DNA of 64,000 nucleotides, taken from the NCBI GenBank assembly GCA_900549415.1, contig URNX01000012.1, positions 17,552 to 81,551 on the forward strand, read 5' to 3'. Numbering within the stretch: the stretch's first letter is position 1; each line of letters begins with the position of its first letter. The position numbers were made by a program, and so were the translations under genes. Under the pieces are notes generated by a model. It ran no database searches and was not told the origin of the DNA. It saw only the letters and a program-made list of their open reading frames with translations. Source of the DNA: an uncultured bacterium (GTDB lineage Bacteria > Verrucomicrobiota > Lentisphaeria > Victivallales > UBA1829). Positions 42,710 through 52,000 of this stretch are shown here, in pieces.

Positions 42710-43603
42710 ATGCGCAATCAATCAAATATCGAAAAAAACGGCGAATTGGCGCCGATCTCCGTCGATCCGGCGTTTCCTGTGAACGAAGCGGATTTCAACA
42801 CGCGCGGAGAAACGCCGAACGTCGCCGCGCATCTCCATAACCTCTGCGAAATCGGCTACTGCTTTGACGGCTCCGGAGTTTTTCTGATCGGCGGAAAAAT
42901 TCTCACCTTCAAGGCGGGCGACGCCGTTTTCATCACCACACAGGAAGTGCATCTGGCAAAAAGCAATCCGGGACAGACCACGCGCTGGGGATTTCTGAAT
43001 TTCGACCCGGCGGGACTCCTCGCCGGAAGCATGGATGAACTCCGCATGAACCTCATCCTCGAACGCTGCTGCGGCGACGCGTTCCGGAACATCATCGAAG
43101 GGGAGAAACATCCGGAAGCGACCGCCTGCATCCGCCGCATTCTACTGGAACGCCGCGACATGCCGCACAACTGGCAGCCGATGCTCCGTGCGCTTCTCTG
43201 GCAGCTGTTCATCGAACTGGACCGTCTTGCTCCGGAAACAGCCGGCGCCCGCACCGGACAGTACCGCGACGTCTGCCGGATCATCCCCGCGCTCGATTTC
43301 ATCAACGCGCATATCGCGGAACCGCTTGCTCTCGAACAGCTGGCGAAACTCTGCGCGACAAGCGTCCCGAACTTCCGCAAACTCTTCTGCCGCGCCATGG
43401 GCTGCGCCCCTTATCCTTATATCACGCGAACCCGTCTTCAGCTGGCCTGTTCCATGCTCAAAAACACAGATGAATCCATCTGCCGCACCGCCTATGCAGC
43501 CGGATTCAACAACATCTCCAACTTCAACCGGCAGTTCCGCGAAGTCTACGGCACGGCTCCGGGCGAGTACCGGAAAGCAAAGGCGGAAAACAGGGAAGAA
43601 TGA
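42710..43603 (+). CDS. AraC-family transcriptional regulator
   Basis: A 297-residue regulator. An N-terminal cupin-type domain (NVAAHLHNLCEIGYCFDGSG, LTFKAGDAVFITTQEVHLAK) precedes an AraC DNA-binding domain (about 195-290: LAKLCATSVPNFRKLFCRAM, TAYAAGFNNISNFNRQFREV, ending YGTAPGEYRK). The ATG at 42710 has no clear ribosome site upstream (ACTTAAAAACT), so it may be poorly translated. It is divergent from the Gfo/Idh/MocA-dehydrogenase pair, its probable targets. Confidence 0.92.
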   Translation: MRNQSNIEKNGELAPISVDPAFPVNEADFNTRGETPNVAAHLHNLCEIGYCFDGSGVFLIGGKILTFKAGDAVFITTQEVHLAKSNPGQTTRWGFLNFDPAGLLAGSMDELRMNLILERCCGDAFRNIIEGEKHPEATACIRRILLERRDMPHNWQPMLRALLWQLFIELDRLAPETAGARTGQYRDVCRIIPALDFINAHIAEPLALEQLAKLCATSVPNFRKLFCRAMGCAPYPYITRTRLQLACSMLKNTDESICRTAYAAGFNNISNFNRQFREVYGTAPGEYRKAKAENREE

Positions 43604-43643
43604 AAAGCCGCACCGTTTTTCGGAAGAAATTTCCAAATCGGAC

Positions 43644-43671
43644 TTGACTTTTCGGAAAAACGTGGCATATT
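43644..43671 (+). promoter_or_regulatory. Promoter of rpmA
   Basis: TTGACT (43644-43649), 16-base spacer, CATATT (43666-43671), 51 bases before the rpmA start. Confidence 0.6.
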
Positions 43672-43722
43672 TCAGTTTTGCATATTACACAAACCATTTG
43701 CACAATAACAGGAGAATCGGAA

Positions 43723-43980
43723 ATGGCACATAAGAAAGGTCAGTCAAGCAGCAGAAACGGACGCGACAGCAAGCCGAAAATGCTGGGTATCAAAGCGTTC
43801 GGCGGTCAGTTCGTCACAGCCGGAAGCATCATCGTCCGTCAGCGCGGCTCCCGTATCCGCGCAGGCAAAAACGTCGGCTGCGGCAGAGACTACACCCTCT
43901 TCGCTCTCGTCGACGGAACTGTCAAATTCGGAAACTTCACCAAGAAAGACGTTTCCGTTATTCCCGCCGTCGCGGAATAA
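43723..43980 (+). CDS. rpmA: 50S ribosomal protein L27
   Basis: An 85-residue L27 with the conserved core SSRNGRDSKPKMLGIKAFGG and IIVRQRGSRIRAGKNVGCG. It lies at the peptidyl transferase centre of the large subunit. The start MAHKKGQ is the standard one without the Firmicutes-type cleaved extension; GGAGAA precedes it. In most bacteria rplU (L21) lies just upstream; here the upstream gene is an AraC regulator, and rpmA has its own promoter and a terminator before obgE. Confidence 0.97.
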   Translation: MAHKKGQSSSRNGRDSKPKMLGIKAFGGQFVTAGSIIVRQRGSRIRAGKNVGCGRDYTLFALVDGTVKFGNFTKKDVSVIPAVAE

Positions 43981-44003
43981 TCGGTCTTGACCAAGCAGAA
44001 AAG

Positions 44004-44031
44004 CCCGGCCCTTATCCGGTCGGGTTTTTTT
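44004..44031 (+). terminator. Rho-independent terminator after rpmA
   Basis: CCCGGCC (44004-44010), 7-base loop, GGTCGGG (44018-44024), then seven T residues. The stem has one G-T pair. It lies between rpmA and obgE. Confidence 0.85.
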
Positions 44032-44078
44032 GTGTTCTCCTCCAACCCCTGAATTTTTACAGAGAAAGCGCCTGAATC

Positions 44079-45107
44079 ATGTTTATCGATAAAGCTGTCA
44101 TCACTATCAAAGCCGGAAACGGCGGCAACGGCTGCTGCAGTTTCAGGCGCGAAGCATACATCCCCAAGGGCGGTCCCAACGGCGGCGACGGAGCCCCCGG
44201 CGGCGACGTCATCTTCGTCGGCGATCCCGGGCAGCTCACCCTCCTCGATTTCCTCTACAACACCCGCTTCGCCGCTCAGGACGGCGGACACGGCAAGGGA
44301 AAAGACATGCACGGGCGCCGCGGGAAAGATCTCCGCATCCGCGTCCCCGTCGGCACCATCGTCCGCCTTGCGGAATCCGGTGACCTCCTCGCAGACATTG
44401 ACGAGCCGGGCAAAGAAGTCGTCGTCGCAAAGGGCGGCGCGGGCGGACGCGGCAACGCGCGTTTTGCAACCAGCGTCAACCAGGCCCCGCGCGAACATGA
44501 ACCCGGTCAGAAAGTCGATCCCGTCGATGTTGAACTCGAACTCAAGATCGTGGCGGATATCGGCTTCGTCGGATATCCGAATGCGGGAAAATCAACGCTC
44601 CTCTCCGATCTCACCAACGCAAACCCCAAGATCGGCCCCTATCCGTTCACGACACTCAATCCCGTCGTCGGAATCATGGAATACGAGGATTTCAAAAAAA
44701 TCACCGTTGCCGACATCCCCGGTCTGGTCGACGGAGCACACCGCAACGTCGGACTCGGACACGAATTCCTGCGCCACATCGAGCGTACACGGATGCTTGT
44801 CTACGTTCTCGACATGGGCGGAACCGACGGGCGCAACCCCATCGACGATCTGCACGCGCTGCAGCGCGAACTGGATCTCTACTCCGATGGTCTTTCCGCA
44901 CGCGCCAAACTCATCATCGCCAACAAAATGGATATGGAAGAGAGCGAAAAAAATCTGGAAGACCTGCTGAAGGATCTCAACAAGACCATCCCCGTCTTCC
45001 CGATGAGCGCAGTGCTCGACCCCGATTTCAATGAAATCAAAGACGTCCTCCGCGACCTTCTTTCGAAGTGTCCGGAGCACACCGCACTTGAGACGGAACA
45101 GGCATGA
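44079..45107 (+). CDS. obgE: GTPase ObgE/CgtA
   Basis: A 342-residue GTPase of ribosome assembly. The Obg fold (residues about 1-157) is glycine-rich (AGNGGNGCCSFRREAYIPKG, GAGGRGNARFATSVNQAPRE). The G domain has GYPNAGKST (G1), FTT (G2), VADIPGL (G3) and NKMD (G4). No long C-terminal extension follows. It acts on the 50S subunit, and its place beside rpmA is ancient and widespread. The next gene overlaps by 4 bases (ATGA). Confidence 0.97.
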   Translation: MFIDKAVITIKAGNGGNGCCSFRREAYIPKGGPNGGDGAPGGDVIFVGDPGQLTLLDFLYNTRFAAQDGGHGKGKDMHGRRGKDLRIRVPVGTIVRLAESGDLLADIDEPGKEVVVAKGGAGGRGNARFATSVNQAPREHEPGQKVDPVDVELELKIVADIGFVGYPNAGKSTLLSDLTNANPKIGPYPFTTLNPVVGIMEYEDFKKITVADIPGLVDGAHRNVGLGHEFLRHIERTRMLVYVLDMGGTDGRNPIDDLHALQRELDLYSDGLSARAKLIIANKMDMEESEKNLEDLLKDLNKTIPVFPMSAVLDPDFNEIKDVLRDLLSKCPEHTALETEQA

Positions 45108-45823
45108 ATCCGGCGGATTCCACGGTTCTCATCACCGGAGCGGCGAAACGGGTCGGCGCGGAATTTGCGCGCGCCTTCGCCGCCGCCGGAGCGCATGTGA
45201 TCATTCACTGCAACACCTCACGCAAAGAAGCGGATGCTCTCGCGGAGGAACTCGGTGGAGAAGCGGCCGGACACTATGTCGTCTGCTGCGACCTCTCCAG
45301 ACCGGAAAACATTCCCGCGCTCTTCAGCGATCTTCCGCGCGACCTCTCGATACTGGTCAACAGCGCTTCGATTTTCAACCGGCAGGATATCGAGCACGAA
45401 CCGCTTTCCAGCGCAAAACACCAGTTCGACGTCAACTTCTGGGGCCCCGTTGAACTCATGCGCCATTTTTACGCGCACTCCACTCCTTCGGAGCTCGCCG
45501 TGGTCAACATTCTGGATCAGGCGATCGTCAAAACGCCCCGTGACTCCTTCAGCTATTCGCTCTCGAAAAAAGCTCTTGCGGAGGCGACCCGCGCCGCGGC
45601 GCTGCACTACGCCCCCAGGATGCGCGTGAACGGTCTCGCCCCGGGACCCGTCATTCCTCCGCCCGGACTCGAACATCTGCACATGGAAAAGACTCTGAAG
45701 ACTCTTCCCCTCGCCCGTCCGGTCAACCTGCACGACCTTTCGAGCGCCTGCATCATGCTCGCAACCAATTCCTCCATCACCGGAGCAACCCTGTTCGTCG
45801 ACTGCGGGCAAAGCCTGATATAA
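45104..45823 (+). CDS. Short-chain dehydrogenase, FolM/pteridine reductase-like
   Basis: A 239-residue SDR. The cofactor motif ITGAAKRVGAEFARAFAAAG is TGxxxRxG, as in pteridine reductases and FolM, rather than TGxxxGxG; HCNTSRKEAD follows, where Asn-Thr-Ser-Arg bind NADPH in PTR1. NSAS and the catalytic YSLSKKAL (Tyr-x3-Lys) are present, as is RVNGLAPGPVIPP near the end. It may reduce dihydropterins or dihydrofolate. The 4-base overlap with obgE implies joint expression with a housekeeping gene. Confidence 0.85.
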   Translation: MNPADSTVLITGAAKRVGAEFARAFAAAGAHVIIHCNTSRKEADALAEELGGEAAGHYVVCCDLSRPENIPALFSDLPRDLSILVNSASIFNRQDIEHEPLSSAKHQFDVNFWGPVELMRHFYAHSTPSELAVVNILDQAIVKTPRDSFSYSLSKKALAEATRAAALHYAPRMRVNGLAPGPVIPPPGLEHLHMEKTLKTLPLARPVNLHDLSSACIMLATNSSITGATLFVDCGQSLI

Positions 45824-45854
45824 AAAATTTTTTCTTTTTTTTCTGAATCCCCCC

Positions 45855-45891
45855 TTGACAAATCCGCACTTTTCGTGTATAATTAAAAGTG
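45855..45891 (+). promoter_or_regulatory. Perfect consensus promoter overlapped by an inverted repeat
   Basis: TTGACA (45855-45860), exactly 17 bases, TATAAT (45878-45883). CACTTTT (45867-45873) and AAAAGTG (45885-45891), exact inverted copies, flank the -10 box. Such a strong promoter would need tight repression; the regulator encoded 32 bases downstream is the obvious candidate. Confidence 0.85.
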
Positions 45892-45922
45892 GACTGATAC
45901 TGGACCGAGAAGGAGTTTTTCA

Positions 45923-46930
45923 ATGACACAGAACCGCGCAGACGGAACAATGACACAGCAGATGCGGATTCGCTACTTTGTGATGAACCTCATTTATCAC
46001 AATACCGGCAAATCCGTAAAGGTTCCCTCCACCCGCGAACTCGCCAAGCGGTTCGGAATCGCGCGAAGCACCATTCAGCTTGCATTTGAACAGCTCATCA
46101 AAGAGGGATACCTTGTCTGCCGCCAGGGAGCGGCAACCATGACAAATCCGCTCAGCCACTTCGTCCTCCAGCCCGAAACCCGCAATCCGCTGATCGGCGT
46201 CAAACTTTATGAAGGCGATGCGTTCTACTACGGCGCGAACTTCTGGCGCGCAATCTCCTCCGTGGCAACCGAACTGACCGAACGCGGATTCAACATCCGT
46301 CTGCTCATGAACGCCGCAACCACGCCGGAAAGCATCGATCGCGAAGTCCATGAATCCTATCTCGACGGCATGATCCTCATCGATACCGGTTTGGAGTACA
46401 TCAACGCCGCACGTCAGGCGATGCCCTGCGTCGTCATTGCGAACAGTCCGGTTCCCGATCTCCCCGCACAGGTGCTGCGGAGCCAGGATCAGGCGATCCG
46501 CCATCTCTCGCGCCTCCTCCATACCAGAAACTGCACGCGCGGAATCAATGTCACCAATCCGCTCAACAATCATGACGACTATCAGGTTGTGCAGCGTCTC
46601 GCCGAGTACAATCCGGATCTTGAATTCAGGAATCTGGCTCTGGAAGACATCCGGAAAGAGATGCAGGAGAATCCGCCCGACGTCATCATTCATTTCGAAC
46701 AGTACGCTGAAATTCTTCAGAAACTTGTCGATGAAAGCGAACACGACATCCTTCTGGTCTCCCGCAAAGCACCCGTCCGCGACCAGTATTACAACGGTTA
46801 TTATTTTGATTTCCCGATGGAACGCATGGGACGGACCGCAGTCGACATGCTGGAATCCCTGCTCGCCGGTCAAAAATCTCTCCCCGTTCGCACCATCGAA
46901 GCTGAACTGAAAACAAGAAACAAAAAATAA
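45923..46930 (+). CDS. GntR-type helix-turn-helix regulator with LacI-type sensor
   Basis: A 335-residue regulator. Residues about 10-80 form a GntR winged helix (KVPSTRELAKRFGIARSTIQ, LAFEQLIKEGYLVCRQG). The rest is a LacI-type sugar sensor, less canonical than the one at 25010-26017 (NPLIGVKLYEGDAFYYGANF, ESYLDGMILIDTG, PMERMGRTAVDMLESLLAGQ). AAGGAG precedes the start. It is first in an operon with a pseudopilin, two GH1 genes and a giant glycosidase (gaps 10-26 bases), and probably represses its own promoter until a glycan product is bound. Confidence 0.88.
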   Translation: MTQNRADGTMTQQMRIRYFVMNLIYHNTGKSVKVPSTRELAKRFGIARSTIQLAFEQLIKEGYLVCRQGAATMTNPLSHFVLQPETRNPLIGVKLYEGDAFYYGANFWRAISSVATELTERGFNIRLLMNAATTPESIDREVHESYLDGMILIDTGLEYINAARQAMPCVVIANSPVPDLPAQVLRSQDQAIRHLSRLLHTRNCTRGINVTNPLNNHDDYQVVQRLAEYNPDLEFRNLALEDIRKEMQENPPDVIIHFEQYAEILQKLVDESEHDILLVSRKAPVRDQYYNGYYFDFPMERMGRTAVDMLESLLAGQKSLPVRTIEAELKTRNKK

Positions 46931-46946
46931 AATGAAAGGCTGCACC

Positions 46947-47753
46947 ATGAAACACAAAACATTCCGTCCCGTCCACCGCCTCCCGTCTCATGCCAACAGA
47001 AGGCAGAACAAAGGATTCACGCTCATAGAACTCCTTGTGGTCATTGCGATCATTGCCATACTTGCCGGCATGCTTCTGCCAGCGCTGAACTCGGCAAGGC
47101 AGAAGGCGCAGACCATCAGCTGCGCAAGCAATCTGAAACAGCTCGGACTCGCCGCGCAGAACTACGCAGCAGATTCGGAGGATTACATGCCCTCGCAATT
47201 CTGGCTGCAGGAGACACTCCGCTACGTCAAGCCGAATGTTCTGGAGGAGGCTTTGAACGGCTCTAAGACAAAAGTTTTCGAAAAAACCTACATCTGTCCC
47301 TCTCCCGTGTATCCGAAAAAAGAAAAGAACAACTTTCTCGTGCAGGACACCTACGTCATAGCGGGGAACGGCGGCGGAGTTTCACAGGTCGGGGACAACA
47401 TCTATTTTGCCGGACGGAATGAGCTGGAAACCGCGGATCAGAAGAAATTCTGGCATCCGAAAATCACGCATGTGAAACAGCCGAGCTCAAAAATTTATCT
47501 TCTGGAAGACGGCATGCGCTGGCAGAACGGAAACGCCGTCGCGGATTTCTCCAACCGCTACGCCATCGACGCAAAACTCGGAGTTCCACACGGTTCAATC
47601 GGAAATATTCTCCGCGCCGACGGCGGAAGCCAGAGTCTGAATCTCGTACGCTACATCTCCTCCTCCGACCAGTACGCGCCATACCGGACGTCAGAGAGCA
47701 TCGACATCAACCGGTTCACCGTCAATCAGCTTCCAAAGATTCAATTGTTCTGA
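46947..47753 (+). CDS. Pseudopilin-like protein with prepilin N-terminal methylation motif
   Basis: A 268-residue protein. The leader of about 21 residues is basic, then GFTLIELLVVIAIIAILAGM, the prepilin peptidase motif with Glu at +5, and LLPALNSARQKAQTISCASN. The soluble part resembles the other pseudopilin here: SNLKQLGLAAQNYAADSEDY matches SNLKQTGTGLMMYTVDNNDY in position and pattern. A DGG element near the end replaces the H-Xn-DG motif. ATG 46947 follows AAAGG; ATG 46932 is possible. It sits between the regulator and GH1 gene, so its expression is tied to glycan breakdown. Confidence 0.85.
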   Translation: MKHKTFRPVHRLPSHANRRQNKGFTLIELLVVIAIIAILAGMLLPALNSARQKAQTISCASNLKQLGLAAQNYAADSEDYMPSQFWLQETLRYVKPNVLEEALNGSKTKVFEKTYICPSPVYPKKEKNNFLVQDTYVIAGNGGGVSQVGDNIYFAGRNELETADQKKFWHPKITHVKQPSSKIYLLEDGMRWQNGNAVADFSNRYAIDAKLGVPHGSIGNILRADGGSQSLNLVRYISSSDQYAPYRTSESIDINRFTVNQLPKIQLF

Positions 47754-47779
47754 ACTCAACCAAAGCATAAGGAACCATC

Positions 47780-49063
47780 ATGCTGAACATTCACAATTAC
47801 CCCGACATCACCTTCCCCGAAAACTTCATCTGGGGAAGCGCAACCGCAGCGCATCAGATCGAAGGAGACGACATTCACTCGATCAACTGGCGCGACCAGA
47901 CCGAACATCCTGAACGGTTCATTCACCACTCAGGAAAGGCATGCGACAGCTACCGTCTCTACAAAGAGGATGTGGAACTGCTGAAATCGCTCGGACATCA
48001 GGCGTACCGCTTCTCCATTCCCTGGTCCCGTATCGAACCCGAAGAGGGCAAGTTCTGTCAGGAGGCGGTTGACCACTACATTGACCTGCTCCGTCTGCTC
48101 AAAGAAGCGGGAATCAAAACCTTCGTCACCGTTTCCCACGGAAGCGACCCCGCGTGGTTCTGGGACAAGGGCGGATTCGGCGACCGCAACGCCCTGCATT
48201 ATTTTGAACGCTACGTCGATTTCATCGTCCCGAAGCTCGAAAAAAATGTCGATTACTGGATGACCATCAACGAAATCAACATCATGCAGCGTCCGGGCTG
48301 CGACACGTTCGACCTGCGCAAGAATTACATGATCTGCCACGGCAGAGCGTACCGCATCATCAAAAAGTATTCCGCCAAGCCCGTCGGAGCCCCGCACGCC
48401 GTCGCCGCAATCGTCCCGAAAGATCCGCATTTCGAGGGCGACAAGGCGCACGCCGCAATGGAAGACTGGATTCTCAACGGGTTCTTTTACCATGCACTCC
48501 GCACAGGCGAGCTCGTCATTCCCCGCTATGAAGCGGAAACCTTCCCGGAACTCAAGGATTCCTTCGACTTCTGGGCAATCAACTACTACACGCGCCATGA
48601 AGTCTCCTCCCGCACGAAAAACGGCGGAGCCGAACTGCTCACCTACCAGCAGCTGAAACTCATCGACAAGGAGTTTTACATGAGCAGTTTCTATCCCGAA
48701 GGACTCTACAACGAACTCCAGCGTCTGAAGGACAAGCCGGTCTACATCACGGAAAACGGCTGCTGCTGCGACGACGACCGCTGGCGCATCGTCAAGATGT
48801 GCCAGGACCTCTCCGCCATCCGCGACGCGATGAATTCCGGCGTGGATATCCGCGGCGTTCTGCACTGGTCGCTCATGGACAACTACGAGTGGGTCAGCTT
48901 CATCCCCCGCTTCGGAATGGTCCACGTCGATTTCAAAACCTTCAAGCGCACGCCGAAACCGAGCTCGCAGTTCTTCAAGGAAATCATCAAGCACAACGGA
49001 TTCACTCCCGCAATGGTTGATAAATACCTGCCCGAACTTCCGAAATTCAAACTTTTCAAATAA
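47780..49063 (+). CDS. Glycoside hydrolase family 1 (beta-glucosidase-like)
   Basis: A 427-residue GH1 enzyme: FIWGSATAAHQIEGDD, YRFSIPWSRIEPEEG, acid/base Glu165 in TINEIN, nucleophile Glu325 in ITENGC, and WSLMDNYEW near the end. Like its paralogues it has NE(F/I) in place of NEP and TVSHGSDP in place of TLxHWDLP. No signal peptide. It is about half identical by eye to the GH1 enzyme at 53011-54291, which flanks the same giant glycosidase gene, so the pair probably arose by duplication and may split different linkages of one glycan. Confidence 0.92.
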   Translation: MLNIHNYPDITFPENFIWGSATAAHQIEGDDIHSINWRDQTEHPERFIHHSGKACDSYRLYKEDVELLKSLGHQAYRFSIPWSRIEPEEGKFCQEAVDHYIDLLRLLKEAGIKTFVTVSHGSDPAWFWDKGGFGDRNALHYFERYVDFIVPKLEKNVDYWMTINEINIMQRPGCDTFDLRKNYMICHGRAYRIIKKYSAKPVGAPHAVAAIVPKDPHFEGDKAHAAMEDWILNGFFYHALRTGELVIPRYEAETFPELKDSFDFWAINYYTRHEVSSRTKNGGAELLTYQQLKLIDKEFYMSSFYPEGLYNELQRLKDKPVYITENGCCCDDDRWRIVKMCQDLSAIRDAMNSGVDIRGVLHWSLMDNYEWVSFIPRFGMVHVDFKTFKRTPKPSSQFFKEIIKHNGFTPAMVDKYLPELPKFKLFK

Positions 49064-49073
49064 GGAGTCACCT

Positions 49074-52000
49074 ATGCTCAAACGCATTCTCACCCTTCTG
49101 CCGCTCTTCGGAGCGGCGGCGCTCGGAGCTCAGACCAATCTCTGGCCGAACCCGGGCTTTGAAACATGGAACAGGGAACTTGATCTGCCCGGAGATGTCG
49201 CGTGGCAATGGACCTTCCGTGACCTCAACCGGAAACGCTCCTCCTTCGCCGTTCTCGAACAGAGCGCAAAGGAAGCGGCATCCGGCAAATATTCGCTTCA
49301 TCTCAAGGATGACAGCGCGGACCGCACCGTCAGCGGATTCGGCTGGCGCGTCCCGAAACCGCATGTGTACGCGGGGAAAGTTCTCGATTTCTCCATCAAA
49401 GTCAAACAGATTCAGGCCGGACGCCCCAACACCGTCGGTATCGTAGTCGTCGCTCTGACCAAAGGCAAGCCCGTTCATGCGGAACGTTTCATTCCGACCG
49501 CCCAGCCAACCGGATGGGAGAAGCTGAACATCCGTCTCGCCCTCCCCGCCGATCTGACCGGACTGTGCATCTATCTCATGTGCGCAAACCACTTCAACAC
49601 CACGGCGGAAGCCTATTTCGATGACGCCGTTCTGACCATTGAGGAGGAACCCTCCATGAAACAACCCGACAGACAGCCGGTTTCCGATTACCGGAAGGAG
49701 TTCGGAACCGTCATCCGCTTCCCGCAGGATCTGCCGTTCCCCTGGAACCATGAGTACTGGGGAGGCTTCTCCCGCGACGGCAAATCGCAGACCCGCTACG
49801 ATCTGAAGCAGAAAACCGTCCCGCTCGCCGGAATCCGTTTCCGCGCGGGACGCCCCGATCGCCTGATCGACCTCTCAGCGTTCCGTCCCGAACAGGTGAA
49901 GTTCTCCATGCTCGCCAGCCGGAACGCCAGATTTTTTCTGAATCTCTATTCCTGCGACGGCGGCAAGCTCGGAGCCTTCGGCTTCAAGCAGGGCGGACGC
50001 CCCGAAAACGGCATGTTCCGTTACGAATGCACGCTTGCCGACCTCAAGCTCTCCGCCGCGCCCTCCGATCTCTCACAGATTTTCCTCCAGTTCACCGAAT
50101 CTCTCGAACCGGGACCGTTTGAAATCCGCGAATGCGCCCTGATCCTCCCCGCCCCCGCCGCGAAACTCGGGGAATCCGCCGCATACCGCGGATTTATCGC
50201 GGAATCAGGCTCCGGAAATCACGTCTGGACCAAAGACCAGTGGACCCGCCCGGAACTGCGGAACGGGACTTTTTATCTCAGCGGGAAAGCGATGTTTTTC
50301 ATGGGCCCCCTCGCGGCCTCCTACTGCATGGATCGCGATTTTTCCCCGAAAGCGAATCCGCTCAACATTCAGCACCCCGCGTACCTCCGGAAACCGGATG
50401 CTGAAATTTTCCGCCAGCTCGGGTTCAACACCTATCACCTCTGCGACATCATTCACGACCGCACGTTCACCACGGAATTCCGGAAAGAACGCAAAAGTTC
50501 CCGCGATTTCAACGCCGGTCTCCCCGGCGTACCTTCCGTCATGGACATGAGCATCGGACGCACCCCCATGCTCGATCCGGAGAAGGAGGAACGGCTCGCC
50601 CAGCAAAACCCCGACTGGCACGTCTACATTCCCTTCTGCCCCGAACATCCCGAAGTCAAAAAATATTACGACCGCCGTTACCGCACCCAGGCGGAAGAGG
50701 CTCTCGCCGCCGGATACAATGTATTTTCATACGAACTCATCAATGAATCGAATTACAACTGTTTCTGCGAATTCAACCGCAAGGCTTTCGCGGAAGCCAT
50801 GAAAAAGAAATACGGTTCGCTCGACGCCGTCAACCGCGCGTGGGGAACCAGTCTCAAAAGTTTCGACGCCATCGCCTGGCTCCCCGTCCGCGACACGCTC
50901 GAAACCCGCAACGACTGGTGCGAATTCGCCGCGGAACGCTACGTTCAGTTTCTCCTCGAACTCAAAAACAATATCCGCAAAGTCGATCAGCGCAAAAACG
51001 TTCTTTTCACCGAACAGCTCGCTCTCCAGAACGTCTATTCCACCCGCGGAGCGGGAATGGATTACCGCCGGATCGCCGACGTCATGGACGTCCTCACCCA
51101 CGAGGGCGGACTCCGTTTCGGCAACTCCGCCGCGCGTCAGACCGGGAATGTCATGGAGGACGCCGCATGCGCTGAAAACCGCGCCTATCTCTACGTCAGC
51201 GACCTCTTCGACGCAATCGCCTCCCCGCGCGGGAAATCCATCATGAACGATGAGTACTACTGCGCCCGTTTCGACTTCGGCAAGCGCGTCCCGAGCAAGC
51301 GGATCGACATGGTTTCCGCGCTCTGGAGCGAACTCTTCCACGGCTCCTCCGGAGCCCTGCTCTACTCCTGGGACAAACGGTTCTGGGAATACAGAGACTT
51401 TGAAGGCGCCAAGCGCAACGTCATCAACGGAGGCTACAAAGCCTACAGCTATCTCAATCCCTGGAACTGGCCGCCGGATCAGCTCGATTTCGGAAAGATG
51501 TTCTTCGCCGAACTCGAACCTTACCGCGAAAAACTTCTCCCGAATCCGCGGAAAACTGGCGAATCGGTCGCGCTCTTCCACTGCTATCCCTCCATGCGGA
51601 TGGAAGCCTACGGAAAATATTCCTTCCAGCAGAAAATGTTCAACTGGCATGAAGCGCTCCTCGCCGCACAGTTTCCGCTCCGCATCGTCTTTGAAGAGGA
51701 ACTCGAACGCGGTCTGCCCGACAACATCACGGCGCTGGTCGTTCCCGAAGCAAGTTACGTCACGGCAAAAACAATCCCCGCCGTTGAACGCTTCATCAGA
51801 CGCGGCGGACTCGTCATTGCCGACAGCGGAGCGTTCACACACGACACTTACGGACGCGCCGTCGCCGCGCCCGCTGGAAAAATCATCCGTCTCAACGCCG
51901 CCTCCCGCGAGTCCGGAGAAGCGATGATTGCGGAACTCGAACACGCCAAAGTCCGCCGCCACGGGGAGCTCTCCGAAAACGGAAAACCGCTGCGCGGACC

